A stretch of 64,000 nt of DNA from Rhynchospora pubera (Eukaryota; Streptophyta; Magnoliopsida; Poales; Cyperaceae): assembly GCA_028095005.1 (NCBI GenBank), contig CM051460.1, positions 157,971,461 to 158,035,460 of the forward strand. The letters run 5' to 3'. Shown here in pieces: positions 1-11,371 of this stretch (positions within the stretch are counted from its first letter, which is position 1; every line of letters starts with the position of its first letter). The position numbers and the translations under genes were made by a program. Under the pieces are notes generated by a model. The model was given only the letters and a program-made list of their open reading frames with translations, ran no database searches and was not told where the DNA came from.

Positions 1-954
1 TCAAAAGTTTCTAACTAAGGACTAAATCAGGGGCATTAAAAAAATCACAATACTAAGAAAGGAAAGATAATTCAGATTTCAGAAAACCTAACAGAAGTCC
101 TAAAACAAACTGAGAGAAAACAGGAAAGGGGAAAATAACAAGTCCCATGAGATCATGAGATTCGTCATTGCCAGGATAAATAAACAAAATGTCCTCATAA
201 TGGGAAATCTCAGAATAAAAACAGAGATTAAGGCTGCTTCAAAGTTGGGTAAGTGTAACCAGCATACCAAAAGTCCAAAACTATCAGAATAGCAAAAGTT
301 CCCCTCCAATAAATTAATAGTTTTTTATTAGAGCTTGAAGAAGACCAACTTAGGCCAACACAAGCTCCAAATGAATGCAAAGAGATGAATAACAGGACAG
401 AAAGAAGGAGTTTGTTTTGACACTCGTTGCAGGAATAGCACTTGTTGACCAACTTCAATCACAGCTATATAAACGATCACAACTTTCTGCCATTATTTAT
501 GTCACACTTACGATAGAAATCAAATTATTTGATCGAAATAAAAAAAATCAAGCCCCTAAAAAATCATGGTGTAATCTATGGTGTCAGATGCAGGCACCTT
601 GGTGTCCATCCTCCAACTTCACTATTCTATCTTGATGAAACATCTTTGGATGTTCAGAGTTCATATTCATCAGGTAACATGAGCAATGAAAATTGTTCAA
701 TTTAGGTATATTTTCATTCACTTCTTTAGTAGACGAGGTCACTTGAAAAATTATATAACTATGCTCCCAACAAAAACTGCTTATTCAAAAATGTTCCATA
801 GCAACACAACAGGCAACCCATTGTCTAGTAACATGAAATATATATCTAAGAATTCCAGTTTAGTGCAAACAGTCTACAGTCAAAATTGATTGAGATAATT
901 TGGTACCTGTATTGAATTATCCTAAAAAAAAAAGAAGTGGTCAATAAATAATAC
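1..954 (-). other. Probable intron 1 of the saccharopine-dehydrogenase-like gene
   Basis: No coding exon is recognisable on either strand. It lies immediately downstream (minus strand) of the donor site that closes the exon at 955-1632, so it is most simply read as intron. The next exon of the family was looked for on the minus strand and not found, so it should lie left of the window. Confidence 0.5.
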
Positions 955-1632
955 CTTGGGTCGAGGCCTTCTAGGGCGAGACCTCCTGAATTCTTGCAAC
1001 TTAGCCGCATTTGCAACACCTAACACAGCCGACTCATATGTACCCAAATTGCCCACAATTCTTCTATTTGACTCCAGGCTCACATATGCTTCGATCCGAC
1101 TAACCACCGATGGCAGTCCCCATTTTCTACAATGAAACATCATCCCAAATTCAGCCGGGATCGAGTCAAACCCACAAGCCGACACTACCAGTGCCCCAGT
1201 ATCAGCAGCCTTTTCATGGAATTCAGCCTCCATTCTCTCCATGAACTCAGGCTCTCCAGTTATGTCAAGATAGTCAGTGCCAGCCTCGCAACATGCTGAT
1301 ACCACAGGCCTACCATGAAGCCGAAAGGGGCCCACACATGAGATAAGCAAGCGGGCCTGACGTGCGATGGCTAGGAGCGAGTCAGGACTGGAGGTGTCCG
1401 CTTGGAGGATGGGAATGGAGGGGGGTTGGGATGGGGAAGCGGCCCATTGAAGAGTGGATTTGAGCTTGGATGGGTTGCGACCAGCTATGGCGAGAGAGCG
1501 GAGAGGAGAAGGAGAGGAAGGAGAGGAGAGAAATTTTAGCGCTTCGCGAAGTACGTATTGACCTGTGAAGCCAGATGCTCCTAGGATGATGAGGTCGTAG
1601 GCTGGCTCGGAGGTAAGGGTTTCAGTCGCCAT
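955..1632 (-). CDS. Saccharopine dehydrogenase-like oxidoreductase, first exon (partial gene)
   Basis: The first 226 codons of a plant saccharopine-dehydrogenase-like oxidoreductase (At5g39410 type) are present. An N-terminal Rossmann nucleotide-binding fold shows the dinucleotide loop GASGFTG at residues 18-24, followed by the family segments ISCVGPFRLHG and CGFDSIPAEFG. The start is the ATG read as MATETLTSEP; an in-frame ATG nine codons upstream is possible but its extra residues look like leader. The exon ends in phase 0 at CCCAAG followed by a GT donor (complement of 953-954). The open frame beyond it gives a low-complexity tail typical of read-through into intron. The family is usually around 450 aa, so roughly half the protein is outside the window. 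Despite the name, plant members of this group are not proven lysine-catabolic enzymes; the substrate is unknown. No lesion is visible in the part present. Confidence 0.85.
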
Positions 1633-1799
1633 GGATGGAATCGGATAGGAGAGATGCAAAGAGATTCCGAGGGTTTATCAAGTGCGTGTTGAATTTTTAT
1701 TATGTAAAATTCGAAATTGCGAGGTACAGCAAATTTGAGTAAATTGCACTCAAGTGTTCATTAATTAATTATAATTGAGAAAGTTTTAAAACTCATCGT

Positions 1800-2029
1800 T
1801 AGGGGTAAGTCGCAACAAACGGGCCGTTTCGTTTTTGAAACGGCACCGAATTTCGTTTTATTATTCGTTTCATTTAAAAAAGAAATTACACGTAAAATGA
1901 TTTGAAAAGAGACGATACTATTTATTTCGTTTGCCGTTTCGTTATTGAAATGAAATGAAAATAGGTGTCGTTATTCGTTCCATTTCTATTTTGCGGAACA
2001 GCATAACGTGATCCTCGTTGACAGGCCTA
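1800..2029. mobile_element. hAT-type non-autonomous element
   Basis: A 230-bp element begins TAGGGGTAAGTCGCAAC, and its right end reads TAGGCCTGTCAACGA on the opposite strand. It is flanked by the 8-bp direct repeats CTCATCGT (1792-1799) and CTCATCAT (2030-2037), 7 of 8 identical. The 8-bp target duplication and TAGG terminus fit the hAT superfamily. It has no coding capacity and carries several GTTTCGTT/AAACGGC motifs. Confidence 0.7.
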
Positions 2030-2057
2030 CTCATCATCTTTATGCCAGTTTCTCATA

Positions 2058-2200
2058 GGGTGTGTTTGGATATAGGAAGAAGGAAGAAGGAAGAAAAAAT
2101 TTATAAACAATTCAAACTCTTCATAAAGTTACACACTTCCTAATACTTCTTTCCATTTCTTTCCTTCTTCTCTTCTTCCCACACCTATCCAAACGGAGCC
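2058..2200. mobile_element. Tourist-like MITE, copy 1 (CCGTTTGGAT family)
   Basis: A 143-bp element opens GTGTGTTTGGATA and closes CATATC-type CCTATCCAAACGGAGCC, flanked by the 3-bp duplication ATA. The interior has the family's conserved block around ACTTCC...GTGTAAC (complement CACAAAGTTACACACTTCC). Short terminal repeats plus 3-bp duplications fit PIF/Harbinger-type MITEs. Confidence 0.75.
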
Positions 2201-2313
2201 ATATTGAAAATGCCAATGAATTACACTGAATGCTCCCTGAATTATTTCTTCTTTTACATCGAGCCCCTGAAGCGTTCGGTTGCATAAAATTGTCCTTTTC
2301 TGTTATAAACCTA

Positions 2314-2690
2314 GAGAAATGCTAGGGTCCAATATATAAAACGGATGAGCTCCGTCCAATACGATCGATTTCACGTTTTTAATTTTCAAATGACCGATCC
2401 AAATCGTTCAATATGTTCTCCATATTGAAAACTTATAAGAACCGATTTTTACATTTTTTTGAAATTTTTTACTATTTTTTTTGTATTTTAGAAAATCGCT
2501 GTTATTGGACGATCCATAATGTTTGTATCATGAATTTTCAAAAATACCAAAAAAATAATAAAAAATTTCGAAAAAATATAAAAATTGGTTTCTTGTAAGT
2601 TTTCAATATGGAGAATATATTGAACGGTTCGGATCGGTTATTTGAAATTTCAAAACATAAAAACGATCATATTGGACTCTAGCATTTCTC
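2314..2690. mobile_element. Mutator-type MITE with long terminal inverted repeats
   Basis: A 377-bp hairpin element with termini GAGAAATGCTAGGGTCC and its complement GGACTCTAGCATTTCTC. Each arm extends about 100 bp and carries the complementary CATATTGAAAACTTATAAG block. It is flanked by perfect 9-bp direct repeats ATAAACCTA at 2305-2313 and 2691-2699. A 9-bp duplication with long inverted repeats is the Mutator-like signature. No protein is encoded; the 61-codon open frame inside is incidental. Confidence 0.85.
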
Positions 2691-2699
2691 ATAAACCTA

Positions 2700-3644
2700 T
2701 GTTAAAAAAGATTGAAATTTAGTAGATGCATTCTTGTCAATATCATAAACTATTATTTATATGTAAAATTAATATATTTATGAAATAGAACATTAAGAAT
2801 ATTTGACGATTATGTAATTTGAATTAATAATTAATATTTTTTAATAGATAATCGGTGAACATTAGATCAGATGGAAAGAGAAGGGGAAAATAAGTAACCA
2901 AACATGTCCATATGCAATTAATCTGCTTCAAAACTTAAAATTTGAAGAAAAATAAAATAAAGAAAGAACGAAGATAAACTCTTTTTTGCTCTAGAATTTA
3001 GATGGAATGGAATGGAAAAGGATGGAAAGGAGGAGATGAACTAAAACTTCATTCTCAAATTTGAGAATTAAAAATTTGGTGAAAAATTTAAAGAGTGATT
3101 ATCCTCATTCTTCCTCATTTTCACTGGTTTCCACTACAATTTTTATGTTGTGAACCAAGTTAACTTTTGGGACAAAATTAGAACATCTACTTTCGTCCTC
3201 CATTCATCCTCTGTACTTCTGGAGCAGCCTCGAACGGAGGAGCCGTTAGGATAGACCGTTTAGTTCGGGACCAGAATCCATCCACATAATAACATCGGAA
3301 GTAATAAAACCATATAAGATCAAATTATATAATTTTTGTCACAACTCACAGCTCACAACACCAATGTGAACCTTCGAAACTTCAATTTATTAACTGGCAG
3401 AAATTAAAAAGTCATGATGTCTTCATTTCGTCTTGAATAAGGTACGAAATTTTGTACTTCATATTAAGTTTTTAGTCTTTTTGTAATTTATTTTTCTATC
3501 CATCAACTTCATAAATAGTAAGAAATGGTCTTTTGGTAATTCTTTTAATTTATTTGTTATTTTAGTACAATTTGCAAGTTGTTCTCCACTAGCGAGCAGT
3601 CTATGGAGAATTAGCGTTGGCACGCAATCCTTAAAAAGTACTCA
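2700..3644. other. AT-rich intergenic DNA
   Basis: No gene, RNA or clear transposon boundary was recognised. It ends abruptly where the truncated 5' LTR begins at 3645. Confidence 0.5.
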
Positions 3645-4033
3645 TAGGTTGGAATAGGTTGAGAGCTCTTCTCCTTTGAGGTCGTTGTGCCATTCGAGTT
3701 AGGCCGATCCGCCTCGAGTGTCCTTGTGACGAGGTGATTCGGTTCGAAGTTGTAGTCCCGTTCTTGTTGGAATTGAACGGAGCGCGCCATTTGGTGGTAG
3801 CGAAACTCCCGGAGACGTACGACTAAGGCTAGCTTCTTCTAGCGGGTCGGAACTTCGTAATCACATCGCGTGTTCAATTTTTCTCTCTCTTTCTCTCTTT
3901 ATTATCTTGCATTGTGTGCTTGCTTGTATTGGGTACCAATTGAATTGTGTTAGGATAGTTCATACCAAACCGGTCCAAAACCTCAATCGCTTCCGTTAAA
4001 CCTTAGTTAAGCCGCCCCCCCTTAGGGACAACA
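3645..4033 (+). repeat. 5' LTR fragment of the TR-GAG-like element
   Basis: It aligns without gaps to 7461-7849, the last 389 bp of the 3' LTR. Sequence left of 3645 does not match the 3' LTR, so the first 951 bp, including the TATA box, are missing. Confidence 0.9.
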
Positions 4034-4036
4034 AAG

Positions 4037-4050
4037 TGGTATCAGAGCGG
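4037..4050 (+). other. Primer-binding site
   Basis: TGGTATCAGAGCGG lies three bases after the LTR end. This is the standard plant copia site complementary to the 3' end of initiator methionine tRNA. Confidence 0.85.
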
Positions 4051-4089
4051 GAACCTCGATTAAGCTATTCTTAATCTCGATTTTCGGTC

Positions 4090-6208
4090 ATGGCGGCTCG
4101 ATTTGTAGAGAGACCGGATAAATTAGGCCAAAATTGTAGAAATTTCTCTTTTTGGAAGAGATGCATGGTGAACTACCTCAATATCTTGGGATATTGGCAT
4201 GTGGTAGAAAATCGGTATACCCCCGAACTTAAACCAAATTCTACCGACTTGACTAAGAAGTCCCGTGATAACCGAATGGACAATGATTGTGCGATTAATG
4301 CCATATTAGTCTCGGTCCATGAATCAATTGGTATGACCCTTTGTAGATATGATTTAGCACATGATATGTGGATGGGTCTCCTCACCCGTTATGAGGGAAA
4401 TTCTCAAATTAGACACTCTAGATTGTATGAGTTGTACTCTCAATTTGAGAATTTCCACATAAAAGATGGTGAATCCATTGAGGATATGTACACTCGTCTT
4501 GTACAACTCCAAAATGAATTCACCGAAGGAGGTGAGCCCCTAACAAATGGCAAGATTGTAGGGAAGATGATGCGGGCTATGAGTGGACGGCACGAATGGG
4601 ATGCTCACATCACGTCGCTTGAGACCATTATCTGGATGGACCATGCGTACACCCCGGAGCAAATGTACACCGAGCTTCGATGTGTTGAGGAGAAGCTCAA
4701 GCAACTCGCCAAACTAGAGCATCCTCCAAGAACCTTAGCCATGACCTCCACAAGCCATTCCGCCTCCACATCATCGTCTCGATCCTCTCATCGCCGATAC
4801 CCACATCAAACACCATTAAACCTCTACGAGCTTGATGAGACAAAGCAAGAGATGGTGATTGAGAAGATGTTTCGTGGGTTGCTCAAGCATGAGAAGAATT
4901 TCAACAATGAGAGATTAGCCAATGATGAACGGGAGTTGTGCTTTGTGTGCAATAAAGAAGGGCATTCCATGCACAAGTGTCACAAGCTTTTCCCTCAAGT
5001 GCAAACCGACAAGCCAAAGCCTAAGCACAAGAAGGAAAAGAAGAAGGCTCAAGCCATGCATGCCTTGTGGGATGTTGAATCTGAAACAAGCTCATCCGAT
5101 TCGGATTCTCATGAGGTGTATGCTTTGGTGGCAAATGTGGAAGAGGTGGTATTCTCGACGGATGATGTGGAAGATGACTTCGTGAAGGACATCCTCAATG
5201 AGTTCAATCAAGGGACAAGATTTGTTCATCCGCTACTTCAAGCGCGTAAGGCAACACCACCTCCATCTCCACCAAGTTCACCAAAGTCATGCTCTCCTAA
5301 GGTATATCTTCCTCTCAATGAATCTCTTAGTAGTAGTGATAGTGAGAGTGATGATGAACCAACTTGTTCAACCAAATGTGTTGATTGTGATAGGTTGAAC
5401 TCTATTCTTGATGTTACCCATGATGCCTTGGTTAGGAAAGTCGATACCATAGAAAACTTAAAAACCAAGGTAGATGAGCTTACTTCTAAGATGGGTGAGT
5501 ATGAGGCTAAAATTAAGGAGCTTGAAAAACAACTTGAAAAACCGGTTTTAGCTCAAGTTCCTAAAACGGATTTGAAAAACCTTTTCAAAGGTCAAAAGAC
5601 TCATGACAAGTCCGGTCTTGGTTACCAAAAGCCATATCAAACCAAGGAAAAGAACTCGTCACACAAAAATGGGAAACAAATTGCACAAAACACACGATTT
5701 CAAAAACCTAGGAATTCTCACGGTCATGCACATATGTACCAAAGGAAACCTAGAAACACTAGAGTGCAAAACGAAAAGAATTTGCAAAATCAAGAAAAGA
5801 AGGTTTTTGTTCCAAAGGCGTCCAATAAAATTTATTTTAGAGGACCCGATGGATGGTTTTATGAATTTAAAGAGCAACACTCTTCTCAAAACCACAAAGC
5901 TCAATCCAATGAGCATAAAAAGAATGTTTCCCAACATTTCCAAAAGGATCGCAAAGGATTTTAATGTCTCATCCAATGATCCTAAGAAGAAGGCCGAATA
6001 CCTTAGAGCCCATTACTATTCTCATTTTGTCAAGGGTTCTACCATGCCTAAGCCAACCAATGCATATTGCAACTATTGTTGTCAAAATGGTCATATCTCG
6101 TTGGAATGCAAACTTAGGAAACCAAATGGTGAGTCCAAAGGTAAGTGGGTTCCAAAAGCTTGTACCTCTAGTGGTACAACTAGTGGTATGGTAACCAATG
6201 TGGCCTAA
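4090..6208 (+). pseudogene. gag: copia gag polyprotein, frameshifted near its C terminus
   Basis: The first frame (4090-5964, 624 codons) starts MAARFVERPDKLGQNC and has a copia-type capsid region in the first ~220 residues, with the family pattern FWKRCMVNYL near residue 25. A CCHC zinc knuckle CFVCNKEGHSMHKC follows at about residue 283, then an acidic serine-rich stretch, a predicted coiled coil near residues 450-490 and a basic tail. The frame stops at 5964. A continuation in the +1 frame to 6208 carries a second CCHC knuckle, CNYCCQNGHISLEC (6068-6109), and ends GKWVPK plus a short tail. That is about where protease would begin in a full element. I infer a single-nucleotide shift between about 5930 and 5962. 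Whether the two parts are joined by programmed frameshifting or this is plain damage cannot be told here. Confidence 0.8.
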
Positions 6209-6509
6209 ATACCGAGTTAACTCCCGGTCTTATAAGCCAAATATTTAGGGGGAGCCTCTTTATTTCTATCTTATTTTTGTTTGAGAGGTTAAATTTGGTC
6301 ACACTACTTTGTGTAGTGCCCTAAATTGGTTCTCCAATTCTTTTTCTCCAAAATTAAAGGGGAGCCATAAATTTAGGGGGAGCTTGCTACAATTTTCACT
6401 TTTTGTCGATTTACAAAAAGGGGGAGAATTGTAGTAAAGCTTGTGAAATGCCAAAATTTTAATCGCTTTACTAATGATATTGTTTTGCAAATCGTCAAAA
6501 GGGGGAGAT
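6209..6509 (+). other. Post-gag untranslated tail with three polypurine tracts
   Basis: Three purine tracts of the AAAAGGGGGAG type occur, near 6247, 6415 and 6497. The last (6497-6508) abuts the 3' LTR and is the functional-looking plus-strand primer. The repetition resembles the tail of full-length plant copia elements and marks where pol has been lost. Confidence 0.75.
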
Positions 6510-7849
6510 TGTTGTACTAAACGTCTCTAGGTTTGTCGATTACAAAACAATATCATTTGGCATTTAACAATCTTCTTTGAGTTTTATAGGAAGAAGATGC
6601 AAATTATGAAGACTTGGATAAAAACTTTAGGCAAGATCAAGATCAAGTCTTTGGAGAGCTTGTAGGCTAGTTTAGACTAGGATAGAAGGTATACTTTAGT
6701 CCTTGTTTATTCTTGAAATGGTCTAGATAGCGAAAAGCTCAATAAACCAGCAAAATCCTGTTTTCAATGACCTAGCGTCGTACAACGCTAGATAGTGGCA
6801 CACAACGCTAGAACAGCTAATTTCATACTTTTGTGAATCAACGTTGCACAACGTTATATAGAGTTAGGCAACGCTGAGTCACAACGTTGTACAACGCTAC
6901 AGTTAAAAACTTGGAAATTGATAGGCTCTGTTAAATTGATAGGCTCTGTTAGCGTTGTGTGACGGTATATAGAGTTGTACAACGCTCTGTTAAATCTGTC
7001 AGAGTTGTTCCTTTTGTCTCCCTTTAGCGTTGTGTAACGTCATTTAGTGGCAAGCAACGCTCTGACAATTTCCAACGGAATTGTCGGAGTTTTCCTTTGG
7101 TTTTACACTCCTCCGTTGTGCGACGGCAAATAGCGTTGCACAACGCTCTGACAGACCAACGGCTATATTAAAGAGCCGTTAGAATTTACAACGGTCATAT
7201 TCCAGCGTTGTATAACGCTATTCAGCATTTTACAATGCTGTGGCCTGTTTTTGCTGGGGAACTGCTCATTTCGAGCCCTATATATATCCACCCCTTGTTC
7301 TCTCTCCAACCAACGAGTTAGAGAGCTTTGCCTTGCAAAATTAGACCAGAATTGAGCCTTTGAGCATAGGGATACTCTCCCACTTGAGCTTTTCATAGCT
7401 AGACCATCTTGAGAGATTTAGTAGCCTCAAACACCACCGCCCCGACATTGTCGCTAGGTGTAGGTTGGAATAGGTTGAGAGATCTTCTCCTTTGAGGCCG
7501 TTGTGCCATTCGAGTTAGGCCGATCCGCCTCGAGTGTCCTTGTGACGAGGTGATTCGGTTCGAAGTTGTAGTCCCGTTCTTGTTGGAATTGAACGGAGCG
7601 CGCCCTTTGGTGGTAGCGAAACTCCCGGAGACGTACGACTAAGGCTAGCTTCTTCTAGCGGGTCGGAACTCCGTAATCACATCGCGTGTTCAATTTCTCT
7701 CTCTCTTTCTCTCTTTATTATCTTGCATTGTGTGCTTGCTTGTATTGGGTACCAATTGAATTGTGTTAGGATAGTTCATACCAAACCGGTCCAAAACTTC
7801 AATCGCTTTCGCTAAACCTTAGTTAAGCCGCCCCCCCTTAGGGACAACA
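6510..7849 (+). repeat. Complete 3' LTR of the TR-GAG-like element (1340 bp)
   Basis: It starts TGTTGTACTAAACG right after the polypurine tract and ends GGGACAACA (TG...CA). U3 contains an array of short palindromes related to AGCGTTGTACAACGCT between about 6770 and 7245. A TATA box lies at 7279-7287, and the part downstream is duplicated at 3645-4033. Confidence 0.85.
7279..7287 (+). promoter_or_regulatory. TATA box of the 3' LTR
   Basis: TATATATAT in a pyrimidine-rich setting, 30 bp or so before CCACCCCTTG. It could start transcripts running into the flanking sequence beyond 7849. Confidence 0.6.
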
Positions 7850-7950
7850 GTAACAATGATCTTAAATATTACGTGTCTGTTTGTAAAAATTTTCATAACA
7901 TATCTGCACTCATTAGGAAACCGTTTCATAACACTTTTGGATTGGGATGA

Positions 7951-7978
7951 ATCGCGCAACGCGCAAGATTAGAACTAG
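7951..7978 (+). mobile_element. Possible Helitron 3' terminus
   Basis: A short GC-rich stem (GCGC-AAC-GCGC) in an AT-rich setting is followed about 10 bases later by CTAG and then T. This is the terminal layout of Helitrons (hairpin, then CTRR, inserted at A/T). The stem is only 4 bp and no 5' end was identified. Confidence 0.35.
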
Positions 7979-9094
7979 TAGCTATAAACAGAGACTATAA
8001 TGGTTTCATTTTTAACCCCTAATGTTTTGTAATAGTTATTGTATCATATAATTCAACTAAAATTAAATATGGCCATTACTTGTTAGTGGTACTCTTTGCA
8101 ATGGTCAAAGACGAGTGTCGCTTAATTTTAAAATTGGTATTCTATTCACCAAGGAGCAAGTTAACTTATTGCCACCCGATTCACCATGACCACAAATCTA
8201 CTTTTTCGGTGCCACAACTGACGTCGTTGAGCGTAAGATTTGCCACTTGTTTTTGTGAAGAAAATGCGTTTTTTAAATTTGATTTTTTTAGTGAATTTTA
8301 CATCTAATTTAAAAGAAAGGCTTTGTCTTATCTAGGTAGATCAGCTTAGGCGGGAGTTTAAATTTATTTTATATGAGATCATACGTAGTAAAAAATAGCA
8401 CTCATACTTGTTTGTCGGGAATGAATATGCCATAATAAGCCCCCCAATTCCTTGTTATTGAATTAATATTGAATTAAATTAATTAATTAAATGAAGTATT
8501 GTACTAATTAAATAAACAATAAAATATTCTTATGCCTTCTAAACTCAATTTTCTCGAGAAATTTCCCAAAGGAAGCTCACTTTTGTCAATTCGTTGGATT
8601 CCAGAAGAAGCCGAAAATAATTGTAAAAGAAATGATATTCACACTTCACAGCGTGTTACCACACATAAAATTTTCTTCTTACAAATAATTAACAGATAGA
8701 AATAATATTCAGATTGAATAATAAAGAAATTCAATATTTAGGCTCTACTCGAAACAGATAGAAATTAACAATCTGCATGAAACTATCCAGTTACAAGTTA
8801 AGCTGTATTCTGACACAAAACATGACAAATACATGCATAGAATTAATTATTTTAAGCGCCCATCCTGATAGTGATAGATACATAAATCGATACAAAACTA
8901 TGATCTACATCTAAGATGATATGATTATTGGAAATACAGGTCAGGCACTATGGAAAGAGTATCTGCTCAACAAAAGCGCCGCACAGGTATCAATAACAAA
9001 AGATCTGATAGCACGTGACTAACAAGGAAATGAAGGAGAGATTTCTTTGTCTAATACTGGTGATACAAATATCATGCCTACTCATTCGGCTCCT

Positions 9095-9131
<37 letters not shown>

Positions 9132-10372
9132 AAAGTGTTTTTCATCCTTACCTCTTTTTTTTGTTCTCTCTCCGTAAATCAACAGAAGAGGGCACCATGG
9201 ATTAGCTAAAGCTGAAAGAGTTTTGTCCTGGTAAACATCTTTGTTTAATTTCTTAGACTTGTTCCACTTTTAATGAAAGCTTTTTTAAAGTGTCATCTCT
9301 GTTTGTGTCTTCTATTATTTAGATGTTGAGAAAGGAGTATTTGACTATTATTGAGGAACATGATAATGCCAAGTTGATTTTTATTGCACACAAAGAGGTT
9401 GTTTCATAAATTTGTGGATAATATATTTTTTTCCATTTGAAAAACCAAAGAGGTTTTCTAAAAACAACTCCTAATTTTTTTCTTTTTTCCCGGAAATTGG
9501 CTAAATGTTTTCTTTTTATTTTTAACTCGTCAAAATAGGAAATCTTGCCCATATTAAGTTCCTAAAAGAGAAATAGCAAAATTGCTCAAGTCAACTGATA
9601 TTTTCAAGTTACAAATTCTTCGCTTTTATGAGAAATGTAAAAGGAAAAGACAGGTTATATATTTCAAGGTTTAAAATTAACAATTTAAGTGTTTTTCTTA
9701 TATCTCACTGTTTTTTGTAATATTACTTGAACAAATCCAGAACTGAAACATTCCATAAACAGGCAAATTAGCAAAACAGTAGACGAGGAAGAAAGAGAAG
9801 CCCTACTTTTCGATCTGAAATTGCCACAAGTGTTCTACATATGTTGTGTTGTTGCCTCTTTCTTGGATTATAAGAGAAAAGAATCCATAAGACAGTGGAG
9901 GTGCTGCTAATTCGTATATGTCGAAAATTTCAGACCAATCAATCGAATCCCATAATCACAAAAAACAAGTATAAAGTACACAGACAAAATAGAAGTTAAT
10001 CTTTGCTTCTAAGAATGGCCTCAGAAATTTCTGTCTTCTGGAGAGAAACCACGGGTCCTATTGAAAATTGTTGAAAAGCTTACTGGTCAGAACCATACTA
10101 TCTCAGCAAAAGTTTCTCTGCAAACAATTCAAGCTCAAAAACCATCTAGAAACTCTTTGTACAGAATTCTAAAAAACATTACATAATATTCTAAAAAAGC
10201 AAACAAAGGTTTTTTTTTTCATTCTCTTTCTTCAACTGTCTTGTTGATGTCCTGTTTTCTTCAACTATCTTGCCTGCAATTAAAATTAGACATTACAGTG
10301 ACAATCAAGTCAAGATGATAGAAAAATATTACACGATAACTCAGTTATTGGTTTCGGACTTAATCTCATACC
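7979..10372. other. Intergenic DNA with a TC microsatellite
   Basis: Apart from the TC repeat at 9099-9126, nothing is recognised. The part nearest 10372 is probably the 3'UTR and downstream flank of the BTB gene. Confidence 0.5.
9099..9126. repeat. (TC)14 microsatellite
   Basis: Uninterrupted TC dinucleotide run. Confidence 0.9.
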
Positions 10373-11371
10373 TTAGTACTCGATATTAAGCAACTTGCGG
10401 AGGTCTGTTGCTAGTGATGGATAATCCTTCCCCATATTAAAGTATTCTTCAGTTGTAATTAGCTGTAGAAGATTTCTTTGTTGTGCCATAAACACTAGAC
10501 ACAGTTCTTTCAGCCGAATATACTCATTATTCTCAGCTAAAATCAGGGAAGATATTACTGATTCAAGTGAAATACTGCGCATTAATTGCCCTTCACAAAG
10601 ATTAATCAAACCAGGAAGACCATACTTTTCAGAAGCAACTAGAAGCAACTGATAGTATTCTGTCTCTGTGGTATTGTCAGGGATAAACCCTTCCATCGGA
10701 AGGGAATCTGTATAAATGAAGTGCACAATTCCTTTCAAAACATGTGCCTTCATATCAGAGATTTTAATGATATTAGGGTTCATAGTCGGACTCAAAAGCT
10801 CCGATCTGAAGACAGGAGAACGGGCAGCCAGGATTGCTTTATGTGCCTGTATTTGCTCCCCATCTACCTCCAATGTGACATCCATAAGATCGTTTCTCTC
10901 TAGAAGCAAAGATAGTTCTTGCACTATATTAACTGGAAACCCTTTGCTCAAAGAACTGTTTACCGATGGTATAAATCCTTCATTAGTAGTGATTGCACAA
11001 AATATAAGGAAATAACCATCTCTAATATAGTGTGAATTCAGTTCTTCCCATGTAAAGGTGAGGGTTTGAGAGTATTGGTTCTTAGAACTAAAAATGCAAC
11101 TGGACCTCATCCAATATTTACTTGAGGGTGTTCCATTTTTACTAACAAGCCCCAAATCGAATGTTGCATTCATCATCGCAGAGGCCTGGTAGAAAAGTTT
11201 TAGATCCATTTTAGACCCCTGACGGGACAACCAGAGAGCCCACTTTTTCCCTGCAAATTCGAACACAGGGGTATACATCGTGGCAGCCACGAGGTCCTTC
11301 ATCATATTGCTGTCCACTTTGTAATAAAGTGAACAAGCTTCCTGCTCTAGGTTGAAACACGATTGAGCCAT
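10373..11371 (-). CDS. BTB/POZ-MATH domain protein (BPM-like CUL3 adaptor)
   Basis: A single coding exon of 332 aa. Residues ~10-130 resemble the MATH fold, which binds substrates in BPM proteins (FAGKKWALWLSRQG, then DGYFLIFCAI). Residues ~160-265 are a typical BTB domain (DVTLEVDGEQIQAHKAIL, AARSPVFRSELL, HFIYTDSLP), and a short BACK-like tail follows. Such proteins link substrates to CUL3 ubiquitin ligases in nucleus and cytosol. The protein is shorter than the usual ~400-aa BPM because the MATH part starts late. The ATG sits 5 bases inside the exon, which is preceded by a pyrimidine-rich stretch and CAG acceptor (complement of 11377-11378), so a spliced 5'UTR exon is expected; one is proposed at 12977. 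The reading frame is intact. It could be a functional divergent paralogue; expression is unknown. Confidence 0.8.
   Translation of the reverse strand: MAQSCFNLEQEACSLYYKVDSNMMKDLVAATMYTPVFEFAGKKWALWLSRQGSKMDLKLFYQASAMMNATFDLGLVSKNGTPSSKYWMRSSCIFSSKNQYSQTLTFTWEELNSHYIRDGYFLIFCAITTNEGFIPSVNSSLSKGFPVNIVQELSLLLERNDLMDVTLEVDGEQIQAHKAILAARSPVFRSELLSPTMNPNIIKISDMKAHVLKGIVHFIYTDSLPMEGFIPDNTTETEYYQLLLVASEKYGLPGLINLCEGQLMRSISLESVISSLILAENNEYIRLKELCLVFMAQQRNLLQLITTEEYFNMGKDYPSLATDLRKLLNIEY

Larger units (their letters stand above)
3645..7849 (+). mobile_element. TR-GAG-like copia retrotransposon with gag but no pol
   Basis: In order: 5' LTR fragment (3645-4033), methionine-tRNA-type primer site (from 4037), gag (4090-6208), a short non-coding tail with three purine tracts, and a 1340-bp 3' LTR (6510-7849). 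No protease, integrase, reverse transcriptase or RNase H is present between gag and the 3' polypurine tract. This matches the published class of terminal-repeat retrotransposons carrying only GAG. The 5' LTR lacks its first 951 bp, including the promoter, so this copy cannot transcribe itself from that LTR, and no target duplication can be assigned. The two LTRs differ at about 8 of 389 positions (by eye), pointing to a fairly recent insertion. Confidence 0.85.
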
